A DNA stretch of 64,000 nucleotides from Lentzea albidocapillata (GTDB taxonomy: Bacteria; Actinomycetota; Actinomycetes; Mycobacteriales; Pseudonocardiaceae), in the NCBI RefSeq assembly GCF_000719115.1, contig NZ_JOEA01000014.1, positions 186,001-250,000 of the forward strand, written 5' to 3'. Every line of letters begins with the position of its first letter. The first letter of the stretch is position 1. The notes beneath the pieces were generated by a model. That model had not been told where the DNA came from. It was given only the letters and a program-made list of their open reading frames with translations, and searched no databases. This document shows positions 23,738 to 30,257 of this stretch, one piece after another. The position numbers and the translations under genes were made by a program.

Positions 23738-24159
23738 CTCGAGCCGTCCTCCTGGGACAGTCCTTCGAGCTCGCGCACTCGCTCGACCATCTCGGCGATG
23801 GTGGCGAGGCTCTTGTCCGACAGCCCTCTGGCACGCAGGGCGAGCTGGCGCACGGGCGCGTCCCGCAACGCGTTGAGCAGCGTCAGCTCGGCGTCGATCC
23901 GGGCGGCCTCGGCGGCGTCGAAGAAGTAGGCAGGCGGCACGCCGAAGAAGCTCGCCAGCGCCTCGACGTGGCGCTTGGTCGGGTTGTCCCGCACGCCCTT
24001 GCGCAACTGCCACAGGTAGGTGGCGGAGATCGTGGGGCCGCCCTTGGCCCTGATCGCCTCGGCGACCTCCTCGAAGGTGTACTCGCCGCCGTCGTCCGCC
24101 CGCACCGTGCGGAACAGGTGGTCGACCCGCGCGGCCAGCACCCCTTCGTCCTCTGACAT
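23734..24159 (-). CDS. XRE family helix-turn-helix regulator
   Basis: A 141-residue regulator with an N-terminal XRE helix-turn-helix (about residues 28-75: YTFEEVAEAIRAKGGPTISA, then TYLWQLRKGVRDNPTKRHVE and ALASFFGVPPAYFF), as in SinR/EspR-like proteins of actinobacteria. The C-terminal helices (LRDAPVRQLALRARGLSDKS) suit dimerisation. It heads a three-gene operon with the ImmA-like peptidase and the membrane protein. ATG 24159. Target sites are unknown; autoregulation at its own promoter is the default expectation. Confidence 0.85.
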   Translation of the reverse strand: MSEDEGVLAARVDHLFRTVRADDGGEYTFEEVAEAIRAKGGPTISATYLWQLRKGVRDNPTKRHVEALASFFGVPPAYFFDAAEAARIDAELTLLNALRDAPVRQLALRARGLSDKSLATIAEMVERVRELEGLSQEDGSR

Positions 24160-24226
24160 GGCGACATCCTACCGACCGGCCCATGAACTCCCGTGGCACG
24201 GATTGGAGCTTTCGTCTACACGCGAG

Positions 24227-24255
24227 TTGACAGGTCCTGGCCATCTCAGTTTACT
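24227..24255 (+). promoter_or_regulatory. Sigma-70-like promoter of the secreted protein gene
   Basis: TTGACA (24227-24232) and TTTACT (24250-24255) are separated by 17 bp, 44 nt before the ATG at 24299. A small inverted repeat, CCTCA-TGAAC-TGAGG (24266-24280), lies in the leader. This is a good match to vegetative actinomycete promoters, but it is a sequence-only call. Confidence 0.45.
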
Positions 24256-24298
24256 GCGTACGGCGCCTCATGAACTGAGGCAAATGGAGGGGGATTCC

Positions 24299-24802
24299 AT
24301 GCTGACCAGAACGCTTGCTGCCGTCGGTACGGCAGCGCTGCTCGTAGCCACGCTTTTCAGTGGGTCCGCGGGGGCGGCCGACACTCCGGAGGTCGTCGAG
24401 GCCCTGCCGGTCACCGGCGCGCAGGTTCCAGGAACCGCCGACGACGCGTTCGCCGCGGCGGCCGCGACCCTGCCGTTCACCTTCAGCTTCCAGATGTGCT
24501 GCTCGCTGGACTCACGCCAGTTCACGCCTCCCGGCCGCGAGAACAGGGGTAAGGCCTGCGTGACCCTGCGGGGCACCAAGAGCGACGATCCGAAGTGGAA
24601 GGGCAAGATCGTCAAGGTGATCATGTGGGACGAGGACGGGATCGACGGTAAGAAGGGGCCCACGGTCGACTTCAAGCTCGACGGCACGTACTACAAGTAC
24701 TGCTGGACCGGCCTCACCGTCGCCCACCCGCACCACTTCGAGATCCAGAAGCCGTGGGGACCGGCCCAGCTGTGGGGAGACGGCAAGGCCACCGGTAGCT
24801 GA
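24299..24802 (+). CDS. Secreted protein of unknown function
   Basis: A 167-residue protein with a clear Sec signal peptide (MLTRTLAAVGTAALLVATLF, cleavage probably after SAGA-A near residue 26). The mature part has four cysteines (MCC, KAC, KYC), enough for two disulfides, and is rich in Lys, Asp and aromatic residues (PKWKGKIVKVIMWDEDGID, GTYYKYCWTGLTVAHPHHFE). I do not recognise a family. ATG 24299 is chosen because GGAGGGGGA lies 5 nt upstream; an in-frame ATG at 24284 overlaps that ribosome-binding site. It is a single-gene unit with its own promoter and a strong terminator. Confidence 0.75.
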   Translation: MLTRTLAAVGTAALLVATLFSGSAGAADTPEVVEALPVTGAQVPGTADDAFAAAAATLPFTFSFQMCCSLDSRQFTPPGRENRGKACVTLRGTKSDDPKWKGKIVKVIMWDEDGIDGKKGPTVDFKLDGTYYKYCWTGLTVAHPHHFEIQKPWGPAQLWGDGKATGS

Positions 24803-24818
24803 TCTGAGGGAGAGGGGA

Positions 24819-24853
24819 AACGGGGGCCGGTGCGTGACGCACCGGCCCCCGTT
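24819..24853. terminator. Strong bidirectional hairpin terminator
   Basis: AACGGGGGCCGGTGCG (24819-24834) pairs perfectly with CGCACCGGCCCCCGTT (24838-24853) around a 3-nt loop, a 16-bp stem. It lies between the convergent secreted-protein gene (stop 24802) and the PanE-like gene (stop 24878), and can serve both. Confidence 0.85.
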
Positions 24854-24877
24854 CGTCGTTGCGTCACAGGTCGCGAC

Positions 24878-25855
24878 TCAGGACACCAGCGACGTGCGCG
24901 ACAGCAGGTCGATCGCCGCGTAGACGTGCCGCAACGTCGGCGCCGGCACGCGGGTGAGCTCGGCGATCTCCACCACGGCGGCGATGATCGCGTCGATCTC
25001 CAGCCGCTTCCCGGCCTCCAGGTCCTGCAGCATCGACGTCTTGTGGTGCCCGACGCGGCGGGCACCGTCGATGCGCTTGTCGATGGAGATCCGCGGGTCG
25101 CAGCCCGCGGCCCGCGCGATGGTCAGGGTCTCCGCCATCATCTGGGCCACGAGGTCGCGGCTGTCGTCGTGGTCGCAGATCTCCACCATGGTCGCGCGGG
25201 TCAGCGCGCTCAGCGGGTTGAACGCCACGTTGCCCATGAGCTTGATCCAGATGTCCTCGCGGACGTCCTTCTCCACCGGGCACTTCAGCCCGCCCGCGAT
25301 CATCGCCTCGCTCAGCGCGACGCACCGCGCGGAAATGCTGCGATCCGGCTCGCCGATCGAGAACCGCGTGCCCTCCAGGTGCCGGATCACACCCGGCGAC
25401 TCGATCTCGGTCGAGCAGTAGACGACGCAGCCGATCGCCCGTTCCATGGGCAGCACGGCGGTGACCGACCCGCCGGGGTCCACGGCCTCGATCCGTTGTC
25501 CCTCAAGGGGATGTCCGGTCATGCCGTGGAAGTACCACCACGGGATCCCGTTCTGCGCCGCGATCACGGCCGTGTCCTGGCCCATCAGCGGTGCCAGCAG
25601 ATCGCCTGATGACGCGTACGAGTACGCCTTCAGACCGAGGAAAACGTAGTCGACCTCGCCCACCTCCGCGGGATCCGAGGTCGCATGTGGACGCGCGGTG
25701 AAATCACCACGCGGGCTCAGCACTCGCACGCCGTGTTCACGCATTGCGGCGAGATGAGCTCCACGCGCGATCAGATGGACTTCCACGCCCGCACGATGCA
25801 AAGCCGCACCGACGTAGGCACCGATCGCTCCGGCTCCGAGAACAGCGATCTTCAT
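24878..25855 (-). CDS. PanE/ApbA family reductase, candidate oxalyl-CoA reductase
   Basis: A 325-residue ketopantoate-reductase-family enzyme. The N-terminal Rossmann motif GAGAIGAYVG binds NADPH. The C-terminal helical domain carries KCPVEKDVREDIWIKLMGNV, with the family Lys and Asn-containing catalytic segment, and NPLSALTRATM. In Methylobacterium extorquens a paralogue of this family (PanE2) is the oxalyl-CoA reductase that feeds glyoxylate assimilation. Here the gene shares a divergent, operator-bearing promoter with the gntR gene of an oxalate locus, so the same role is the best guess. True ketopantoate reductase (pantothenate synthesis) is the alternative. ATG 25855. Confidence 0.78.
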   Translation of the reverse strand: MKIAVLGAGAIGAYVGAALHRAGVEVHLIARGAHLAAMREHGVRVLSPRGDFTARPHATSDPAEVGEVDYVFLGLKAYSYASSGDLLAPLMGQDTAVIAAQNGIPWWYFHGMTGHPLEGQRIEAVDPGGSVTAVLPMERAIGCVVYCSTEIESPGVIRHLEGTRFSIGEPDRSISARCVALSEAMIAGGLKCPVEKDVREDIWIKLMGNVAFNPLSALTRATMVEICDHDDSRDLVAQMMAETLTIARAAGCDPRISIDKRIDGARRVGHHKTSMLQDLEAGKRLEIDAIIAAVVEIAELTRVPAPTLRHVYAAIDLLSRTSLVS

Positions 25856-25875
25856 AGCACGCCCCGCTCGCTAAG

Positions 25876-25889
25876 ATTGCATACAGTAT
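25876..25889. promoter_or_regulatory. GCATAC-N1-GTAT operator between the panE-like and gntR genes
   Basis: ATTGCATACAGTAT lies 20 nt before the PanE-like gene start and 64 nt before the gntR start, in the 98-nt divergent spacer. Half-sites ATAC and GTAT are separated by one base. It is identical over 14 bases to the copies at 22178-22191 (reverse strand) and 52394-52407. Confidence 0.68.
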
Positions 25890-25923
25890 ACGGCCAACAT
25901 GCCCGAATCTCTAGAAGTGCTTT

Positions 25924-25945
25924 TTGCATACGAAAAGCTGTATTC
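25924..25945 (+). promoter_or_regulatory. Second, wide-spaced GCATAC...GTAT site at the gntR promoter
   Basis: TTGCATAC and GTATTC are separated by 8 nt (25932-25939), ending 8 nt before the gntR ATG. The spacing differs by 7 nt from the compact operators but equals that of the site at 26751-26773. An autoregulatory site close to the ribosome-binding region is plausible. Confidence 0.45.
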
Positions 25946-25953
25946 TGTCCGGC

Positions 25954-26679
25954 ATGACCTCTTTGCCCAGTGGCCGCCGGGCGCCCCGCGGTTCACTCAG
26001 TGCCGCGGCGACCCGCCGGGTCGAACGTCCCGCACCGCTGCGACAGGCCGTCTACGACGCCTTGCTCGAGCTGATCGTCAACCGCACCCTCGCCCCCGGC
26101 CAGCACCTGGTCGAGGCCGAGCTGGCCGAGTACCTGGGCGTGAGCAGGCAGCCGGTGCGCGAGGCCCTGCAACGGCTCCAGACCGACGGGTGGGTCGACC
26201 TGCGCCCCGCCCAGGGTGCCTTCGTGCACACCCCGACCGAGGAGGAGGCCGACCAGCTGCTCGCCGTGCGCAGCGTGCTGGAGACCTACTCGGCCAAGCT
26301 CGCCGCCGAGCACGCCACCGCGGCCGACGTGAAGCTTCTCAGGAAGCTGCAGAAGGCCGGCGAGGAGGCCCTGGGCACCGCGAACGTAGAGCGCCTGGTC
26401 AAGGCGAATGCCGACCTGCACGCGGCCGTCGCGGCGATCGGCCGCAACAAGGTCCTGTCCGAGATGATCGGCCTGGTCGACCGCCGGGTGCGCTGGTACT
26501 ACACCCCGATCGCCCGCCCGCGCAGCCGCGACTCCTGGAACGAGCACGCCGAGCTGGTCACGGCCATCGCCGACGGCGACGCGGAACGAGCCGGCGAGGT
26601 CATGCACCGCCACGCAGAGCAGACCCGCCAGACCTACCACGACCGCAAGGCACCCGAAAGCTCCACCGAGAGCGACTGA
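25954..26679 (+). CDS. GntR family regulator, FadR/FCD type
   Basis: A 241-residue regulator. An N-terminal winged helix (about 37-100: LRQAVYDALLELIVNRTLAP, EYLGVSRQPVREALQRLQTD) is followed by an all-helical FCD ligand domain with probable metal-binding residues in NADLHAAV, WNEHAELV and MHRHAEQT. FCD regulators usually sense small carboxylates or acyl-CoA. It lies among oxalate genes, and six copies of a matching palindromic motif occur in the promoter regions of the locus, including its own, so it is the likely regulon controller, perhaps sensing oxalate, oxalyl-CoA or glyoxylate (inferred). ATG 25954 is preferred over an in-frame ATG 30 nt upstream, which would overlap the operator. Confidence 0.88.
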   Translation: MTSLPSGRRAPRGSLSAAATRRVERPAPLRQAVYDALLELIVNRTLAPGQHLVEAELAEYLGVSRQPVREALQRLQTDGWVDLRPAQGAFVHTPTEEEADQLLAVRSVLETYSAKLAAEHATAADVKLLRKLQKAGEEALGTANVERLVKANADLHAAVAAIGRNKVLSEMIGLVDRRVRWYYTPIARPRSRDSWNEHAELVTAIADGDAERAGEVMHRHAEQTRQTYHDRKAPESSTESD

Positions 26680-26750
26680 CTCATCACTCTCGGATCGCCC
26701 AATTCGGTCATTTGACACCATACGGGTGATCCGCGACACGATGGCGGACG

Positions 26751-26773
26751 ATTGCATACAAAACGCAGTATGC
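26751..26773 (+). promoter_or_regulatory. Wide-spaced GCATAC...GTATGC site upstream of the 61-residue gene
   Basis: ATTGCATAC (26751-26759) and GTATGC (26768-26773) form a GCATAC/GTATGC inverted repeat with 8 nt between the half-sites. It lies in the 266-nt gap between gntR and the small gene at 26946. TTGACA (26712-26717) and another half-site (CATACGG, 26719-26725) lie just upstream. No other convincing element is seen in the gap. Confidence 0.5.
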
Positions 26774-26945
26774 TGAATCGCAACAGGGACGGGGTCAACG
26801 GAGACCCGCGAGAGGTTTCCCGCCGGGTACCCACACGATGGACATCCGGTGGAACAGACCCCGGCCGCAACCCTGTTCCTCCCGTGGCGCAGTGCCTGTC
26901 AGGTCTCTGCGCGCCCCGGGAACCACCATCGACAGGAGGAAGACC

Positions 26946-27131
26946 ATGTCCCGCTTGAAGAACTTCGCGCGTTCCCTCACCGAGCCGCGCAACGGTGCTT
27001 CCGCTGACGGCCGCGCGCTGGGCCTCGGACTGTCCACCGCGCTGACGGAACAGCGCAAGGACGCCGAGGCCCAGGCGGCCGTGGCCAGGACGCTCCGCAA
27101 GGACGCCGAAGGCCACAGCATTCACGGCTGA
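26946..27131 (+). CDS. 61-residue hypothetical protein of the oxalate locus
   Basis: A small soluble protein beginning MSRLKNFARSLTEPRNGASA, with a helical, charged C-terminal half (LTEQRKDAEAQAAVARTLRK). There is no signal peptide, membrane helix or cysteine. The start has a strong AGGAGGA ribosome-binding site 6 nt upstream, which supports a real gene despite its size. It is preceded by a GntR-type site and lies inside the oxalate regulon, but its function is unknown. Its last 10 nt overlap the end of the convergent TerC gene. Confidence 0.6.
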   Translation: MSRLKNFARSLTEPRNGASADGRALGLGLSTALTEQRKDAEAQAAVARTLRKDAEGHSIHG

Positions 27132-28141
27132 GAGTCCCTGACAGGAGCGTCTTCTTCGCTCCTTCGCGCACTCTCGGCATCCTCCACGGCGGAACGGGCA
27201 GCCCGTCGTGAGGTGTGCAGGCTCCACACCGTCGTGACGGCCAGCGTCGCCACGATGACCCCGAGAGACACCACGATCGGAATCTCCGGAGCCCACGAGA
27301 CACCGTGGTGGTGCATCGCCTCGAAGATGAGCTTGAACCCGATGAACGCGAGCACCACCGCGAGGCCCTTGCTCAGGTGCACCAGGCGATCCAGGAGACC
27401 GCCCACCAGGAAGAAGAGCTGGCGCAGGCCCATCAACGCGAACGCGTTGGCGGTCAGCACCAGGTACGGCTCCTTGGTGAGCCCGAAGATCGCCGGGATC
27501 GAGTCCACCGCGAACAGCAGGTCCGTGGTGCCCACGGCGACCATGACGATGAGCATCGGCGTCACGACGCGTTTGCCGTCGATGCGCGTCGTCAACGCGG
27601 CGCCGTGGTAGACCGTGGTCGCCGGCAGGAACTTCTTCACCGCGCGCAGGGCGGCGTTCTCCGGGACGTCGGCCTCCTCGGTCTCGTCCTGCTTCAGCAG
27701 CTTCCACGCCGTGAAGATCAGGAAGGCACCGAAGAAGTAGAACAGCCAGTCGAACCGCGAGATCGCCTGTGCTCCCAGGGCGATGAACACGGTGCGCAGC
27801 AACAGGGCCAGGACGATGCCGACGATGAGCACCTTCTGCCGGTACTCCCGCGGCACCGCGAACCGGGCCATGATGATCACGAACACGAACAGGTTGTCGA
27901 CGCTCAGCGAGTACTCGGTGATCCAGCCGGCGAAGAACTCACCGCCGTGGCCGGGCCCGGCGAACACCGTGACGCCGAGTCCGAACAGGACGGCCAGGCC
28001 GACGTAGAACAGCACCCAGTACAACGACTCGCGGAACGACGGTTCGTGCGGTTTGCGTGCCACCAGATAGAAGTCGAACGCGATGACGGCGGCGATGCCG
28101 CCCATCGTCGCGATCCAGACCCAGACGGGAAGATCCAACAT
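27122..28141 (-). CDS. TerC family integral membrane protein
   Basis: A 339-residue TerC/Alx-type protein with about nine membrane helices. Conserved acidic and polar membrane motifs are present: ITEYSLSVDNLFVFVIIMARF and GTTDLLFAVDSIPAIFGLTKE. Family members are implicated in tellurite resistance and in manganese export. The C-terminal tail is charged and cytoplasmic. It is the last gene of the minus-strand series that starts with oxc and follows a small membrane protein gene by 21 nt. Control of metal for the locus enzymes is possible but unproven. The start has a GAAGGAGCAAGG ribosome-binding region. Confidence 0.88.
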   Translation of the reverse strand: MLDLPVWVWIATMGGIAAVIAFDFYLVARKPHEPSFRESLYWVLFYVGLAVLFGLGVTVFAGPGHGGEFFAGWITEYSLSVDNLFVFVIIMARFAVPREYRQKVLIVGIVLALLLRTVFIALGAQAISRFDWLFYFFGAFLIFTAWKLLKQDETEEADVPENAALRAVKKFLPATTVYHGAALTTRIDGKRVVTPMLIVMVAVGTTDLLFAVDSIPAIFGLTKEPYLVLTANAFALMGLRQLFFLVGGLLDRLVHLSKGLAVVLAFIGFKLIFEAMHHHGVSWAPEIPIVVSLGVIVATLAVTTVWSLHTSRRAARSAVEDAESARRSEEDAPVRDSQP

Positions 28142-28162
28142 CCTTGCTCCTTCGGCGGAAGG

Positions 28163-28609
28163 TCAGCGGGAGGCGGTGGCTCGCAAACGATGTCGCAGTC
28201 GCAGGCGCATCGCGATGCGCTCGTGCAGCCACAGGAAACCGATGGCCCAGCCGAGGCTCACGATGCCTTGGTAGGCGAGGAAACCGGCCAGATCCGGGGG
28301 CAGCCGGACCTGACCGGCGAGCACGAGGCTCACCGTGATCTCGTGCACCAGCCGAGCCACGGGAAACGCGACCAGCCAGTACAGAGCCACCGGAGCGAAC
28401 CGTCCCGCTGGGAGCCGGCCCGCCGCCACCAGCAGGCTGAAACCGCCGCCGAACGCGCCCAGCGGCAGGCCGAGCGCCACCGTCGTGACGAGTGCCCACC
28501 CGAGCGGCTGGCCGACGAGCGCGGCCAGCCCTCCCGCGATGAGCCCGGCGGCGAGACCGACGAACGCGCCGGGCACCGCTTCTTTGAGAAAGCCTTCGCG
28601 GATCGCCAT
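28163..28609 (-). CDS. Small four-helix membrane protein
   Basis: A 148-residue protein with about four hydrophobic helices (VPGAFVGLAAGLIAGGLAAL; ALVTTVALGLPLGAFGGGF; PVALYWLVAFPVARL; LAYQGIVSLGWAIGFLWLHE) and a basic C-terminus (RIAMRLRLRHRLRATASR), predicted cytoplasmic. No family recognised. It starts 1 nt after the Nramp-like gene stop, so it is almost certainly cotranslated with that transporter and may be an accessory subunit. Confidence 0.72.
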   Translation of the reverse strand: MAIREGFLKEAVPGAFVGLAAGLIAGGLAALVGQPLGWALVTTVALGLPLGAFGGGFSLLVAAGRLPAGRFAPVALYWLVAFPVARLVHEITVSLVLAGQVRLPPDLAGFLAYQGIVSLGWAIGFLWLHERIAMRLRLRHRLRATASR

Positions 28610-28610
28610 C

Positions 28611-30104
28611 TCAGCCCACCACTACTCCGAACTTGACGAGACTGAAGAACAGCATGCCCAGGTAGAACACCGCGCCGAAGCCGATGATGATGTTCGTGAT
28701 CAGCTTGGGGCGGATGGGTTTGGGCAGCATCCGGTTGTTCACCAGCAGGAGCACCACGCAGTAGGCGCCCATGGCGAACGTCGACAGGAACGCGAGCACG
28801 TCTAGGATCGCGCCCGGTCCGTCGGCGGGCCCGAACAGCAGGATCAGGATGCCGAAGGTGATGACACCCCAGAGGAATCCCGCGTAGAGGTGCGACATGC
28901 GGAACTTCTTCGCGCCCTTGACGAAGTGGTACGTCATGTCCGCCTGGCCGCGCGAGAACGAGTCGAACAGGCCCAGCGTGGCGTTCATGCCGATCAACGC
29001 GATGAACCCGAGGAACACCGCGCCGAGCACCGGTCCCCCCGCCGCCGCGAAGGCGTCCGACATGGCGTTCAGAGCGGCCTCCCGCTCACCGGACTCGATG
29101 AGCGCCTTGACGTCCGGCGACGTGCGGCTCGCCGACTGGGCGAGGACCGTGAAAGACACCGTGACGAGCATCGTGATACCCCAGAACAGCAACAGCGCGT
29201 CGAACGTGACCCAGCGCCGCCAGCCCTTCCACTTCGCGAGCTCCGCCTTGTCGTCGGTGTCGAACATGAAGCCGCGGGACGGCATCTTCTCCTCGTCGCC
29301 CGCGTGCCGCAGCCCGCGGACCTTCGGGATGTGCGCGCCCATGCCGGCGCCGCTGTCGCGCAGGTGCAGCGTGTACCACATCTGCTGCATGCCGGACGGG
29401 CCGGCGAACGCGATCGAGCCGACGATGATCGGGAACCACTCCGGTGACATGGCCTGCGCCGGGAAGTACCCGAACTGGAACATGCCGGACACCGTGCTGG
29501 TCAGGTCTCCCCAGGTGCCGACCATCGCCGCCACCACCGCGGTGCTGACGACGAGCAGTCCGATGAGGATGGACAGCAGGTTCTCGAGCAGGTTGTAGAT
29601 GACCTTGGCGAGGCTGAACAGCACCCCGACCAGGATCAGGCCCACGCAGGCCGACACCGTCCAGGGTATGCCGGTGATCTTTTCCAGAGCCGCCGCTCCG
29701 GCCGACAGGTGACCTGGCCAGATGTAGACGAGTATGGCCACCACGAAGAAGAACCACATGATCGGTTTGAACACGCGTGCGGCGCCGAAGAAGATGCTCT
29801 CCCCAGTCGCCATCGCGTACCGCGCCATCTCGAGCATGACGACGGCCTGCAGCGTCACGCCGATCAGGAAGAGCCACCTGATGTCCGGTCCGAAGACCAG
29901 CACCAGGCGTGGCCACATGTAGGACTCGCCCATGCCCACGCCAAGAGCCACCAGGAACACCGTGGGGCCGAGCAGGTGGATCGACGGTGGTGCGTCGGGG
30001 AGTTTCCTGATGGGCATCGCTTCCAGCTTGCCCGCGGCCCAGACACGTTCCTTCTCGGGTGGTGTGCTGGTATCTGTGCGAGCGGCCAGATTTGGATCAT
30101 CCAC
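28611..30104 (-). CDS. Nramp (SLC11)-fold transporter lacking the metal-binding motifs
   Basis: A 497-residue protein with about eleven membrane helices and Nramp-like order. The first helix reads LLGPTVFLVALGVGMGES, where metal-transporting Nramps have DPGN. The helix-6 region reads IAFAGPSGMQQMWYTLHLRD, where they have the MPH motif. Both metal-coordinating elements are therefore absent, and a large soluble insert (KVRGLRHAGDEEKMPSRGFM onward) follows. Being in an oxalate operon, it may carry oxalate or another anion rather than Mn/Fe (inferred). GTG 30104 is chosen because CTGGAGG lies 9 nt upstream; the frame also opens at TTG 30113. Confidence 0.75.
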   Translation of the reverse strand: MDDPNLAARTDTSTPPEKERVWAAGKLEAMPIRKLPDAPPSIHLLGPTVFLVALGVGMGESYMWPRLVLVFGPDIRWLFLIGVTLQAVVMLEMARYAMATGESIFFGAARVFKPIMWFFFVVAILVYIWPGHLSAGAAALEKITGIPWTVSACVGLILVGVLFSLAKVIYNLLENLLSILIGLLVVSTAVVAAMVGTWGDLTSTVSGMFQFGYFPAQAMSPEWFPIIVGSIAFAGPSGMQQMWYTLHLRDSGAGMGAHIPKVRGLRHAGDEEKMPSRGFMFDTDDKAELAKWKGWRRWVTFDALLLFWGITMLVTVSFTVLAQSASRTSPDVKALIESGEREAALNAMSDAFAAAGGPVLGAVFLGFIALIGMNATLGLFDSFSRGQADMTYHFVKGAKKFRMSHLYAGFLWGVITFGILILLFGPADGPGAILDVLAFLSTFAMGAYCVVLLLVNNRMLPKPIRPKLITNIIIGFGAVFYLGMLFFSLVKFGVVVG

Positions 30105-30156
30105 GGTTAACAACCTCCAGAGGACCGGCTGTCTTCGTTGACCTCCTTGGCGGGTT

Positions 30157-30184
30157 CGCGACCGTGGGCGTGTTCACGGTCGCG
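30157..30184. repeat. Inverted repeat with 8-nt loop upstream of the Nramp-like gene
   Basis: CGCGACCGTG (30157-30166) and CACGGTCGCG (30175-30184) form a perfect 10-bp stem with an 8-nt loop, 53 nt before the GTG of the transporter gene. It could be an operator for an internal promoter or a leader hairpin. A second hairpin of the same loop size follows. Confidence 0.5.
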
Positions 30185-30216
30185 GACGGGCCATCTCTCC
30201 TTGTACTGCCGCAAAA

Positions 30217-30246
30217 TGGTCGTGGCCTCTCCCAAGGCCACGACCA
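30217..30246 (-). terminator. Hairpin with T-run after the acyl-CoA ligase gene
   Basis: TGGTCGTGGCC (30217-30227) pairs with GGCCACGACCA (30236-30246). Read on the minus strand, the stem is followed by ATTTTG, so it is a reasonable intrinsic terminator or attenuator for the frc/oxc-containing transcript ending at 30258. It would separate transcription of the ligase from the Nramp-like gene. Confidence 0.6.
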
Positions 30247-30257
30247 CTCGCGACTAC

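Noticed and set aside
28611..30104. Annotating the Nramp-like protein as a manganese/iron transporter (mntH)
   Set aside because: The DPGN and MPH metal-coordinating motifs are both missing.
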